NCBI GenBank assembly: GCA_036381435.1
Contig: DASVCW010000029.1
Span: 1-64,000 of the forward strand
Length of the DNA stretch: 64,000 nucleotides
Source: Fodinibius sp036381435
GTDB taxonomy: Bacteria; Bacteroidota; Rhodothermia; Balneolales; Balneolaceae
Direction of reading: 5' to 3'
The position numbers and the translations under genes are program-made. Of the stretch, positions 33,891 through 41,964 are shown one piece after another; the stretch's first letter is position 1, and each line of letters begins with the position of its first letter. The notes beneath the pieces are model-generated. The model searched no databases, was not told the DNA's origin, and was given only the letters and a program-made list of their open reading frames with translations.

Positions 33891-34775
33891 ATGAGTGATA
33901 GAACTGTAGAACAAATAATCGAAGAGCACAAAGCCTCAGGAAAAATAATCACAGTAGAGGGAGTGGAGACATTTGTACTGGATTGGGGCGAAGGAGAGCC
34001 GGTGTTTTGTATCCACGGCGTACCTACCTCTTCTTTCCTATACCGAAAAGTACTAAAGGGGCTGGAAAAGAAGGGGTTTAGGGGTGTTGCCATAGATCTT
34101 CCGGGATTGGGATTATCTGACAGGCCCCAAGACTTTGATTATTCATTCTCCAATTATGCCCGCTTTTGTGCCCGGGTTACTGAAAAATTGGATTTGGAGC
34201 ATTTTCATTTAGTAGTCCACGATATTGGTGGCCCTATAGGTTTTGCCCTGGCAGCACAGAACCAGGAGAAAATTCTCTCGCTGACGATTTTGAATACATG
34301 GATAGACGTAGACAAGTTCAAGAAACCGCTCCCCATGCGCCCTTATGAGAAACCGGTACTTGGAGAGGCACAACTGGCGGCTACCACGCATGCCACCTGG
34401 CGACTACTGTTTAAAAAGTTAGGCGTTTCTAATATGGATGATATTCCTGAAGAAGAAATTAATGTCTATGTAGATCTTCTGAAGAGGGAAGATAACGGTG
34501 AGGCTTTTCTGAAGATCATGCAAAATTTCGAGAAATCCGTCGCTTTTCGGGAGCTCTGCCACCAAGCTGTGCAGGATGTCCCTTATCCGGTACAGGCAGT
34601 ATGGGGAGCCGAAGATCCCGCGCTTGATTATGAGCGATATGGAGAGGAAATTAAAACGGTTGCCAATCTACCCGAAGTGCACAAGCTGCCGACAAAACAT
34701 TTTTTACAGGAAGACCAGTGGGAGGCGGTTGTGGAACATATCGTATCGCAGGCGGCCTTGTCAAAGCAATCTTAA
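33891..34775 (+). CDS. Alpha/beta hydrolase related to haloalkane dehalogenases
   Basis: A 294-residue cytosolic hydrolase starting MSDRTVEQ; an ATG 87 bp upstream lacks homologous sequence. The oxyanion loop is in CIHGVPTSSFLYRK. The nucleophile elbow reads VVHDIGG, so the nucleophile is an Asp, as in haloalkane dehalogenases and epoxide hydrolases, not Ser. The catalytic His is in TKHFLQED. In true dehalogenases a Trp follows the nucleophile and binds halide; here it is Ile. Dehalogenation is therefore doubtful, and a related ester or epoxide hydrolase is possible. It is a lone gene. Confidence 0.75.
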   Translation: MSDRTVEQIIEEHKASGKIITVEGVETFVLDWGEGEPVFCIHGVPTSSFLYRKVLKGLEKKGFRGVAIDLPGLGLSDRPQDFDYSFSNYARFCARVTEKLDLEHFHLVVHDIGGPIGFALAAQNQEKILSLTILNTWIDVDKFKKPLPMRPYEKPVLGEAQLAATTHATWRLLFKKLGVSNMDDIPEEEINVYVDLLKREDNGEAFLKIMQNFEKSVAFRELCHQAVQDVPYPVQAVWGAEDPALDYERYGEEIKTVANLPEVHKLPTKHFLQEDQWEAVVEHIVSQAALSKQS

Positions 34776-35294
34776 AAGTAATACCAATTGCTAAGTTAAC
34801 CTGAGTTCGAGATAAGGAGATATGACTTGGTTGTTTATTTTGTACAAAACAAGCCCGAATGGGCTTTAATATGAATAGCACCGGATGAAATCCGGTGATT
34901 AAAATATACATAACAACCCGCTGGCGGGTTGAATTAAATAAGGCAACACAACCTAGGGTTCAACCCCATTCGGGGTTGCCTGTTAGGTTATCTTTTAACC
35001 CCAAATTATGCCTTTGGCACATTCGGGGCTATTCATGTTCAATCCCTTCAGGATTCTAACAAAGACAAAAAATAACCTTATAACTCACGTTAAGTTAATA
35101 TCAACTGGAAAAGGTTTACTTTCTCCCATGAAAGCAAGAATGTCCCCCTTCGAAGGAGGTTAGGGGGATGATCGGAAAGGGCAACGCCTCACCACTCTAG
35201 CAAAAATATCTCACTCGTGCTATTTTTTGTCTTAAAAGAAAGCCTTTCATTCGTCGGACATCAAAACCAGATGTGCGACGAGAAATTTCGCCTC
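34776..35294. repeat. Cluster of six short hairpins in a 519-bp gene-free region
   Basis: Successive perfect or near-perfect hairpins fill the stretch: AAGCCC-GAAT-GGGCTT (34851-34866), CACCGGAT-GAA-ATCCGGTG (34879-34897), AACCCGCTGGCGGGTT (34915-34930), AACC-TAG-GGTT (34950-34960), CAACCCC-ATTC-GGGGTTG (34961-34978) and AATCCCTTCAGGATT (35041-35055). The spacing is regular, about 20-35 bp. I see no coding sequence. They resemble REP-type clusters or degenerate insertion relics. The first could end the hydrolase transcript. Confidence 0.6.
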
Positions 35295-37028
35295 CTATTT
35301 TCCCTCATCCGTTCCATAACGTGCATGCTTATAATCAATAATAGTACCAATGAGAGAAGCATGTACAAAAGTTTGTGGCAGATTACCCAGCCATTCACCC
35401 GTTTTCGGATCTCCCTGTTCAGGCATAATTCCTACATCATTCATAAAGCGTAAGGCAGCCTTTAATATCTCTTTAACCTTTTCCCAGTTCCTGCGCATCA
35501 CCCAATACTGGGCCATCCAGAGAGTGGCAGCAAGAAAAGCGCCTTCCTCGCGGGAGTCATACTCCTCCCGATAACGGTGATAAAGATGATTTTGGCAGTA
35601 TTCCCGCTCCAGCACTTTTACCGTTGCAAGCATGGCTTCTGAATCCGCATCCGTATAGCCCCAAATGGGAAAGAGTATAGCGCTGACATCTACATCTTCG
35701 CTACCGGCATAATAGGCATATGCCCCTTCTGAAGTCCGGCAGTTTTCATCTACATATTGCCGTATCTGCAAAGCCGCTTCCTGCCAGCGTTTCTTTTCGG
35801 CCTTATCTTCTGAATGTTCGGCAATATACTCCAGACTGGTGGAAGCGACTACCTTACTGGAAGTGTAGTGATTTTTAGGAATTTCTTCCCAAATGCCATG
35901 ATCCGGTTCATTCCAGTGTTCAACCAGGAAATTGGCCAAGCGCTTTACAGTGTCCCAATGTTCACGAGTGCTGAAATAGTTATAGATAACTTTGGCGGCA
36001 ATGAGCACATTGCTATTAGCACCCAATTGTAGCTGGTCATGCGTCTTGTTGCCGTAATGAGCAGGTCTGCTGTCTTTATATCCCCTAAAATTGTCCAGTG
36101 TTTGTTCTTTCCCTGCCGGTTGTCCTTCGAGAGTGAGCAGGGGCACTACCGGTTCCGGTATGCGATGCATGGCGGAGCATATGAAACTAAGGAATTTTCG
36201 CTCTTCTTTGCCATCACTGCCGGCCCGCGTAAGAGCACTTACGATCATAGCGGAATCCCTTAGCCACACATAGCGATAATCGTGATTTCGTTTACCCCCG
36301 ATTATTTGGGGCAGGGAACTAGTAGCCGCCGCAATAACGCTTCCGTTTTGGGCATAAGTTAACATACGAAGCAAGCGCAGTGATTTTCGCACTTCATCTT
36401 CATAAGGTCCTTTATAAGTAATATGACCAGCTATTTCGCGCCAGTTCTTTAGTGTCCGCTCCCTAACCTCTTCCAGTATTTCTTCCGGGTTATCTAAAGC
36501 TTTTTCAGCCAATATGAGCCATGCTTCTTCTCCCGCAGGAACTCGGCAGGAGATAGATTCCTGTTCTACCTTAAGTTGATGAGAGGCATAGAGGTGAAAA
36601 TCAAATTCCAGGGTAACATGCTTCTCTCCTTTATTTTCCAGAACCGGAGACTGCCGGGCGTAATCCGGACGAGGATTTATTCGCATCGTATAAGACACCG
36701 GTGATTGGGACAGCTTACGACAGATACCATAGAAACGAGTATCCAGAGGCATCCAGTCTTCAAGCAAAAGGCTCCCTTCTTCACTTGTAAGATGTGTTTG
36801 CAGCAAAGCGCTGTCTTCCAGATAGGTTCGCTCTTCAAATTCCAGTCCTTCTGCCTCCAGCTTCCAGGCACCTCCTTTCCCCGGATCGAGCAAATGAGCA
36901 AAAAGTGAAGGGTTGTCAAATCGTTTGGGACAATACCAGACAATATTGCCCTGCTTATCCAGCAGAGCACAAGTACGCCGGTCTCCGATCAGAGCCAGAT
37001 CACTTAGCGGAGTGAAGGATTTATTCAT
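35295..37028 (-). CDS. Glycoside hydrolase family 15 protein (glucoamylase/trehalase-like)
   Basis: A 577-residue cytosolic protein with the GH15-type arrangement. An N-terminal beta-sandwich (1-~200; SDLALIGDRRTCALLDKQGNIVWYCPKRFD) is followed by an (alpha/alpha)6 barrel. Substrate-binding residues are visible in RNHDYRYVWLRDSAMIVSAL. The C-terminal catalytic segment reads GWLGNLPQTFVHASLIGTIIDY. Bacterial members cleave glucose from oligosaccharides or hydrolyse trehalose. The substrate cannot be told from sequence. It lies alone, convergent with the hydrolase gene and divergent from the sterol-desaturase-like gene. No signal peptide is seen. Confidence 0.88.
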   Translation of the reverse strand: MNKSFTPLSDLALIGDRRTCALLDKQGNIVWYCPKRFDNPSLFAHLLDPGKGGAWKLEAEGLEFEERTYLEDSALLQTHLTSEEGSLLLEDWMPLDTRFYGICRKLSQSPVSYTMRINPRPDYARQSPVLENKGEKHVTLEFDFHLYASHQLKVEQESISCRVPAGEEAWLILAEKALDNPEEILEEVRERTLKNWREIAGHITYKGPYEDEVRKSLRLLRMLTYAQNGSVIAAATSSLPQIIGGKRNHDYRYVWLRDSAMIVSALTRAGSDGKEERKFLSFICSAMHRIPEPVVPLLTLEGQPAGKEQTLDNFRGYKDSRPAHYGNKTHDQLQLGANSNVLIAAKVIYNYFSTREHWDTVKRLANFLVEHWNEPDHGIWEEIPKNHYTSSKVVASTSLEYIAEHSEDKAEKKRWQEAALQIRQYVDENCRTSEGAYAYYAGSEDVDVSAILFPIWGYTDADSEAMLATVKVLEREYCQNHLYHRYREEYDSREEGAFLAATLWMAQYWVMRRNWEKVKEILKAALRFMNDVGIMPEQGDPKTGEWLGNLPQTFVHASLIGTIIDYKHARYGTDEGK

Positions 37029-37254
37029 AATCTTGGGTTAGATGAATAGAACTAACTGTTAAACAAAAAGGATTATTGGCGGGCAAATTAAAACAATCTT
37101 CTCGAGAGCTAAATTCCTGATGAGGCTTAGCAGTAACAGTAGCAGGGGCAGTTAAGATCGCCTCCTGTCAGTGCCGCTTACTTGGAGGAGAGAATCATCT
37201 TAGTACTTCTATTGTTTACTGCCATAAAGAAAGTTTACTTTAGTATCGTTCATC

Positions 37255-38133
37255 ATGAATTATCAAGTATTCTATCCCATCCTTGACCTATATGGAGGGC
37301 CTATCCTGGCCTTTCTCTTCATTTTATTACTGATCTTACAATACAAATGGCCGCTTCGGCGATGGGTAAAAAAACTGAGGAGTCGCTATCTGACCAACGC
37401 CGGGGTAGCGATACCAACCTTTGCCGTTTTGCGGCTTATTCTGATTCCCGCAGAGGTGGCGGTCGCATACTGGGCTTTGCAGCACGAATTTGGGCTTTTA
37501 TATTTATTCCCGTTGTCACCCTGGCTTCAGGGTATTTTGACCTTCCTGCTCTTGGATTATATACTTTACATCTGGCATTGGCTGAATCATAAGAGTTCCT
37601 TTCTTTGGCGTTTTCATAATGTACATCACATTGACTTGGATTTGGGAGTAACAACTGCTTTTCGATTTCACTTTGGGGAGATGTTGATGAGTGCATTTTT
37701 CCGCGTAGCCGGCGTGTTATTAATCGGCGCGGATCCGGTGGTGGTACTCGTGTATGAGGTGGCCTTCGAGGCATCCGTTGCTTTTCATCACAGCAACTGG
37801 CGGCTGCCTTTTAGACTGGAGCGGGTACTTAGTTGGATCATTGTCACACCTCGAATGCATGGGATTCATCACTCCATTGTACAGCGGGAGACAAACTCTA
37901 ACTATTCCAATCTGTTCACCATTTGGGACCGCCTCCATCGCACTATACGACTTAATATTCATCAGGATGATATTACAATAGGTGTGCCCGGTTACCAGGA
38001 AGACGATGATGATCAAACTGTGAAGGGGTTACTCCTGCTGCCCTTTCGTCGACAGAAGGAGTACTGGAAACTGCCAGACGGAACACATCCCGATCGCCCG
38101 GATGAAGGTGACCGGGATCAGCTGAGACAATAG
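37255..38133 (+). CDS. Sterol desaturase / fatty acid hydroxylase-family membrane protein
   Basis: A 292-residue integral membrane di-iron protein. Four or more helices occupy residues about 12-180. The histidine clusters that hold the iron pair are present in order: HWLNH (about 111-115), HNVHH (about 122-126) and the late MHGIHHS (about 201). A further HH occurs in AFHHSNWRL. Such enzymes hydroxylate or desaturate lipids or carotenoids; the substrate here is unknown. The C-terminal 60 residues are acidic and hydrophilic. It lies divergent from the GH15 gene with a 226-bp gap. Confidence 0.85.
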   Translation: MNYQVFYPILDLYGGPILAFLFILLLILQYKWPLRRWVKKLRSRYLTNAGVAIPTFAVLRLILIPAEVAVAYWALQHEFGLLYLFPLSPWLQGILTFLLLDYILYIWHWLNHKSSFLWRFHNVHHIDLDLGVTTAFRFHFGEMLMSAFFRVAGVLLIGADPVVVLVYEVAFEASVAFHHSNWRLPFRLERVLSWIIVTPRMHGIHHSIVQRETNSNYSNLFTIWDRLHRTIRLNIHQDDITIGVPGYQEDDDDQTVKGLLLLPFRRQKEYWKLPDGTHPDRPDEGDRDQLRQ

Positions 38134-38155
38134 ATTTTTTTATCTCTGGGAAATC

Positions 38156-38188
38156 AGGTGCCAGGCACTTGTGAAATGCCTGGCACCT
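38156..38188. repeat. REP-like palindrome, AGGTGCCAGGCACTT type, copy 1
   Basis: AGGTGCCAGGCACTT-GTGA-AATGCCTGGCACCT forms a long stem. Close copies are at 39752-39784 and 54022-54052. It lies between two co-directional genes, 22 bp after the sterol-desaturase-like stop. Confidence 0.7.
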
Positions 38189-38228
38189 ATAAGTAAATGC
38201 AGCAACTAATTAAACAGATTAACCGATA

Positions 38229-38990
38229 ATGATGAAGAGCAAAGAAATTGAATTTTCCGGCAGTCAAAATGGAAAGCTCTCTGCGCGGATTGATGAGCCT
38301 GAGGAAGGGGTAAGCAAAGGAGCGGTTCTTTTTGCTCACTGTTTTACATGTGGTAAGAACCTTTGGTCTATCGGTCATATCAGCCGCACGCTTACAGAGC
38401 ATGGAATGGGCGTTTTCCGGTTTGATTTTACCGGATTGGGTGAAAGTGAGGGAGATTTCTCAGAAACCGATTTTTCTTCAAATGTTGAAGACTTGCTTGC
38501 CGCTGCCAATTATATGAAAGATGAATGGGTTGCTCCTGATTTGCTCATAGGTCATTCGTTAGGCGGGGCCGCTGTGTTACAGGCGGCAAATCTGATTGAT
38601 ACGGTAGAAGCGGTGGCGACAATAGCGGCACCCGCCAATCCGGGACATGTAAAACATCTGCTTGAAGATAAAATCGAGGAAATTAAAGAAAGGGGACTGG
38701 CAAAGATTAAGCTGGCGGGACGCACATTTACTATCAAAGAGCAGTTTCTGAATGATCTGAAGGAGCAGAATATGGACAACATCATCAGAAACCTGGACAA
38801 AGCTCTCGTCATTTTCCATTCACCGGTTGATGAAATTGTCGGTATCGATAATGCGGCTCATATCTATAAAATGGCTCGTCACCCCAAGAGCTTTATTTCA
38901 CTGGATAAAGCTGATCATCTGTTGACTAATGAAGAGGATGCGAAATATGTAGGATCGGTGGCTGCGGCTTGGGTGGATCGATATTTTTGA
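38229..38990 (+). CDS. Alpha/beta hydrolase (stand-alone form of an OsmC-fused hydrolase)
   Basis: A 253-residue serine hydrolase. The motifs are FAHCFTCGKNLWS (oxyanion region), RFDFTGLGESEG, the nucleophile elbow IGHSLGG, an acidic residue in HSPVDEIVG, and the catalytic His in DKADHLLTN. The pattern FTCGKN ... GLGESEGDF is typical of hydrolases often fused to an OsmC peroxidase domain. Here the protein ends before such a domain and no OsmC gene follows. The substrate is unknown. No signal peptide is seen, so it is cytosolic. Confidence 0.8.
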   Translation: MMKSKEIEFSGSQNGKLSARIDEPEEGVSKGAVLFAHCFTCGKNLWSIGHISRTLTEHGMGVFRFDFTGLGESEGDFSETDFSSNVEDLLAAANYMKDEWVAPDLLIGHSLGGAAVLQAANLIDTVEAVATIAAPANPGHVKHLLEDKIEEIKERGLAKIKLAGRTFTIKEQFLNDLKEQNMDNIIRNLDKALVIFHSPVDEIVGIDNAAHIYKMARHPKSFISLDKADHLLTNEEDAKYVGSVAAAWVDRYF

Positions 38991-39065
38991 CGTAATGGGT
39001 AATTCGTGATGCGTAAGCGAGCAGCTCATTATTAAGCTCAAAGGGAGTTGCACCCCCGCTTTTCA

Positions 39066-39293
39066 TTAACAGCATGGCTTTTCACTTTGCTGTTTTGGCG
39101 GACAAGGATTGTTCCCGTAAGAACAGAAAACACAGCAATCTCCTGTTTTAGATTTGATCACATCTCCACAATCCGCACACTCCCAAAAGAACTGGCAGGA
39201 ATCGGTGGACATAGTTTCTTTAGTCTTGCTCCCACAATTTGGACAGGTTATTTCTGAGGTTAATGTAAGTTTATTCATTTGATCACTCATCAC
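39066..39293 (-). CDS. Small zinc-ribbon/Cys-rich protein of the GDCCVFCSYG type
   Basis: This 75-residue protein contains nine cysteines. A CPNC ... CADC pair forms a probable zinc ribbon (about residues 17-42). It is followed by GDCCVFCSYGNNPCPPKQ and a terminal CC. Small proteins with this GDCC[VF]xCSYG motif are found near mercury-resistance genes in several phyla. Their role is not settled; binding Hg(II) or passing it on is likely. The start overlaps the MerR stop codon by 4 bp, so the two genes are translationally coupled. Confidence 0.7.
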   Translation of the reverse strand: MMSDQMNKLTLTSEITCPNCGSKTKETMSTDSCQFFWECADCGDVIKSKTGDCCVFCSYGNNPCPPKQQSEKPCC

Positions 39294-39733
39294 GCATTAC
39301 GAAGTTTTTTCCCCGCTTCACTTTGTCCTTCCAACGCCTCAAGAATAGGACAATCTCCTTTAGGGCCTTCACCATCACACGAGTCTATTAAATCAACCAG
39401 TGTAGCTTTAATACACTGTAAATTTTCAATTTTCTCGAGCACATCCTGGTACTTTTGCTGCGCCTCCTGCTTAACTTCAGAACAAGTAGATCCGTCGTCC
39501 ATACGCAATTCCAGCAGTTCCTTTATTTCGCTGAGCGTGAAACCGAGTTCCTGTGCCCGCTTAATAAATTTAATTTGATTGATGTGCCGTTTCGTAAAGA
39601 TACGATAGCACGAGCGCCTTCGATCAGGCTTGGGAATGAGGCCGCGCTTTTCATAATAGCGAACCGTTTCTTTATTGACATTGGTCCGGCTTGCCACTTC
39701 TCCAATTTTGTAGGAGACTGTTTTTGAATCCAT
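39290..39733 (-). CDS. merR: MerR-type mercury-responsive regulator
   Basis: A 147-residue MerR-family regulator. The N-terminal winged helix is clear (YKIGEVASRTNVNKETVRYYEKRGL). The dimerisation helix and C-terminal loop carry C84, C119 and C128. Their spacing (35 and 9 residues) is the same as the Hg(II) ligands C82, C117 and C126 of Tn501 MerR, and the context DSC...GDCPILEAL matches too. One extra Cys (C107) is present. It should bind the dyad in the 19-bp-spacer promoter at 39975-40005 and activate on Hg(II). No merA, merT or merP is seen in the window. It lies between two tiny Cys-rich protein genes in one operon. Confidence 0.85.
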   Translation of the reverse strand: MDSKTVSYKIGEVASRTNVNKETVRYYEKRGLIPKPDRRRSCYRIFTKRHINQIKFIKRAQELGFTLSEIKELLELRMDDGSTCSEVKQEAQQKYQDVLEKIENLQCIKATLVDLIDSCDGEGPKGDCPILEALEGQSEAGKKLRNA

Positions 39734-39751
39734 ACTTTAAAATTAGATTAA

Positions 39752-39784
39752 AGGTGCCAGGCACTTGCGAAGCGTCTGGCACCT
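39752..39784. repeat. REP-like palindrome, AGGTGCCAGGCACTT type, copy 2
   Basis: AGGTGCCAGGCACTT-GCGA-AGCGTCTGGCACCT matches the copies at 38156 and 54022. It lies in the 53-bp gap between the first small gene and merR, so it interrupts the operon without ending it. Confidence 0.7.
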
Positions 39785-39788
39785 AAGA

Positions 39789-39935
39789 TTAATCCTTTTT
39801 AACCATAGTCTTACCGCAGCAGCAGGTAGGGTTTTGATCCCCTGAACAATCTGATGGTGCTCCTTTAGTTACGGTAACTTCACAACCACAGCTTTCATCA
39901 GGGCATTGGTAAACTTCTCCTTTTTTTAAAGGCAT
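39789..39935 (-). CDS. Tiny Cys-rich metal-binding protein (48 residues)
   Basis: This 48-residue protein reads MPLKKGEVYQCPDESCGCEV ... NPTCCCGKTMVKKD. Seven cysteines are arranged C-x4-C-x-C and CCC, which is typical of small zinc- or soft-metal-binding proteins ending CCCG[KE]xM. Similar proteins are scattered in bacteria without known function. The start is supported by a strong ribosome-binding site (GGAGG, 7-11 bp upstream). It is the first gene behind the MerR-type promoter, so it is probably induced by mercury and may buffer it. Confidence 0.7.
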   Translation of the reverse strand: MPLKKGEVYQCPDESCGCEVTVTKGAPSDCSGDQNPTCCCGKTMVKKD

Positions 39936-39974
39936 AATGATTCCTCCATTTTAAAATATTACGATTCGTATTTA

Positions 39975-40005
39975 ATATAAGGCCTGTACCATGGTCGAGA
40001 GTCAA
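39975..40005 (-). promoter_or_regulatory. MerR-type promoter with 19-bp spacer
   Basis: On the minus strand: -35 TTGACT (40005-40000), a 19-bp spacer containing a CCATGG-centred imperfect dyad (TCGACCATGGTACA), then -10 TTATAT (39980-39975). Over-long 19-bp spacers are the hallmark of promoters activated by MerR proteins, which untwist the DNA. It drives the 39935-39066 operon. Confidence 0.75.
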
Positions 40006-40059
40006 GTAGAAATTTGGGTTTAATAGAATATACTTAATGTACTCTTTCAAAAAGCATAA

Positions 40060-40626
40060 TCAGGATGAATACGGCCAGAATTTTTCTTTCTCGCCATTTT
40101 CCCAGGCTTGTCTTACTTCTTCCTTACCCAAATTCCAATCAAAACGAATTCTTTGATTGATTTCCCGCAGGTCTTGTATCAGTTCATGAGTTGAAGGGCG
40201 TCCTGTATACCAATAGCCATTATATATCTTAAAGATTTTCAATCCCGGTTCCAGAATTAGCACATGAGGGATCATCGGGTTATGCCGGGGATCGGTATAT
40301 TCTGTAATATCTAAATCCTGTTGAACCTTTCGCTCCGGATCACCTAAAAAAGTCCACTGCGCTCCAAGAGCTTTTTTAAACTCCAGCAGTTCCAGTTTTT
40401 TATCTGTGGTGATGGTAACTAATTCAGTATAGCTTACCTCCAGTTCGGGATAAAAATCGACCAGCTTTCTGTGAAACCGGTGCTCTTTTGGACAAAAGTG
40501 TCCGCGGGAGAGGGTTATAATCATTGGGCTGGATCCCTGTAGGTCAGATAGCTTTTTAAGTTTACCCTTATGATCTTTCAGTTCATAGTCAGGAAAAGGT
40601 GAATTGGGTTTGATATCTACTCTCAT
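40060..40626 (-). CDS. Peroxiredoxin-like (AhpC/TSA fold) protein
   Basis: A 188-residue cytosolic protein with a thioredoxin-like peroxiredoxin fold: NSPFPDYELKDHKGKLKKLSDLQG, then LSRGHFCPKEHRFH with the single candidate peroxidatic cysteine (about residue 46), and TFLGDPERKVQQDL. The T-x-x-C pattern of classical peroxiredoxins reads S-R-G-H-F-C here. There is no second cysteine, so a 1-Cys mechanism or no peroxidase activity is possible. It stands 55 bp downstream of the MerR promoter region but in a separate unit. Related redoxins often sit near mercury or arsenic genes. Confidence 0.72.
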   Translation of the reverse strand: MRVDIKPNSPFPDYELKDHKGKLKKLSDLQGSSPMIITLSRGHFCPKEHRFHRKLVDFYPELEVSYTELVTITTDKKLELLEFKKALGAQWTFLGDPERKVQQDLDITEYTDPRHNPMIPHVLILEPGLKIFKIYNGYWYTGRPSTHELIQDLREINQRIRFDWNLGKEEVRQAWENGEKEKFWPYSS

Positions 40627-40700
40627 GATATTTTTAAATTAAAAGATGATTAGCGTATTGAACAGTTAAAGTAACTTTTGTAAACCATATTCACTCTTTT

Positions 40701-41178
40701 TTAGGTCATTTTTGCAAAGTGGGTATACGTCTTTCCCGTCACCTTTTTATAACTTTCCAAATCGGCGGCAGCATAAATACTAAGTGCCGGAAGAAATGTA
40801 ATCTGGATAATGGGCAGGATTCCAACGTGGCGACTACCTAAGCTAATGATGGGCATGCTGGAATTATATTTCCAGAGGCCTTATATAGACGGCCATCCAT
40901 TCCAGGAAAACGGCGGCAACGAAACTGATAAGCAGCAACATGATATAGCCTGTAACATTCGGTTTGAAAAAATGAACGGAGGGTACGAGCAGGGTTGTAA
41001 CTTTCCACAGCCCCAGCACAATTAAAATATCTCCGAATACAGCTGTCCACATCCATAGAGTTGCCTTCCAAAACGACCAGCTCCACATATTATAGAACCA
41101 GATACACTGGGTGAATTCCCAGGTCATATTTAAAATAAAAGCCCAGAGGATGATATTTGTCAGCTTGTTATTTCTCAT
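40701..41178 (-). pseudogene. Multi-pass membrane protein of unknown function, single-base frameshift
   Basis: The first frame (41178-40864) encodes 104 residues with about three helices: ILWAFILNMTWEFTQCIWFY, AVFGDILIVLGLW and MLLLISFVAAVFLEWMAV. The next frame continues as GLWKYNSSMPIISL, HVGILPIIQITFLPALSIYAA and ends ...THFAKMT at 40701. Removing one A near 40881 (minus strand TATATAAGGCC) joins them into ~158 residues. The pattern N-M-x-W-E-x-x-Q and W-x-Y-N-x-x-M-P occurs in a family of unnamed membrane proteins. It lies 54 bp downstream of the methyltransferase gene and may be co-transcribed with it. Confidence 0.6.
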
Positions 41179-41232
41179 TGTTAACCTTCTCTGGTAGTGA
41201 TTCTATCGCTTCAAGCCATGGAATCACTTTTA

Positions 41233-41856
41233 TTACTTCACTGCTCGTCCCATAATATGAGGCCCCACCACCGGCAGTGAAAGCCGGAAATGTTCTATTT
41301 CTACATAATCAAACCCTGCGTTTTCTATTGCTTCCCATGTTTCACGATCGGGATGGCAACCATCAGCCATGTGTTTCCAGAGTGGTTCAACCCAACGCTG
41401 GGCTTTTCGCAATGAAGTTCCCTCGGGTGCAGCAACATGTTCCATGAATAAAAATTGTCCGCCCGGTTTAAGTACTCTTTTTATTTCTGAAAGAGTATCA
41501 TCCGGATTATCTACCGAACAGAGAACTAAGGTACTTACAACAGCATCAACACTGTCATCAGACAGTGGAATATTTTCCGCTGTTCCGGTTATAATTTCTA
41601 TTTCCTGCTTAAACTGTTTCGCTTTTTCTTTAAGATAATGTTGCATGAAGGGACTTGGCTCCAGACCGATCAGGGAAATATCTTTTGGGTAGTATTCCAG
41701 ATTGGCTCCGGTTCCGGGACCAATTTCTAACACACGTCCTGAAACATCTAACAGCAAGCTTCTTTTTCGCTCATTCACCTTTTCATTATAGCGTTCGCTG
41801 CCTTTATGCAACAGCCATGCATTGAGGCGGGAAGTAAATCCGGTATGTTTTGTCAT
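41233..41856 (-). CDS. Class I SAM-dependent methyltransferase
   Basis: A 207-residue methyltransferase with the glycine-rich SAM motif VLEIGPGTGANLEYY (about 40-54), the acidic LIGLEPSPFMQHYL and motif II region DAVVSTLVLCSVDNPDDTL. The pattern EHVAAPEGTSLRKAQRWVEPLWKHMADGC resembles thiol- or phospholipid-methylating METTL7/UbiE-like proteins. The substrate is unknown. Neighbours (a metal-type permease upstream, mercury genes downstream) would fit methylation of a metalloid or thiol, but this is only context. Confidence 0.82.
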   Translation of the reverse strand: MTKHTGFTSRLNAWLLHKGSERYNEKVNERKRSLLLDVSGRVLEIGPGTGANLEYYPKDISLIGLEPSPFMQHYLKEKAKQFKQEIEIITGTAENIPLSDDSVDAVVSTLVLCSVDNPDDTLSEIKRVLKPGGQFLFMEHVAAPEGTSLRKAQRWVEPLWKHMADGCHPDRETWEAIENAGFDYVEIEHFRLSLPVVGPHIMGRAVK

Positions 41857-41964
41857 ATGGTAGATTAAAAAGTAGTTGTGTTTAAACAGTTATAAGTACA
41901 GAAGTAAGAATGCAGGAGCCGGAATTCAGAAATTAGCAATTCTGACTCCTGGCTTCTTTATTAC

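Noticed and set aside
33891..34775. Calling the hydrolase a haloalkane dehalogenase outright
   Set aside because: The Trp after the nucleophile Asp is replaced by Ile, so the activity is not supported by sequence alone.
34851..35056. tRNA or riboswitch in the hairpin cluster
   Set aside because: The stems do not form a cloverleaf or any known aptamer core. They are independent small hairpins.
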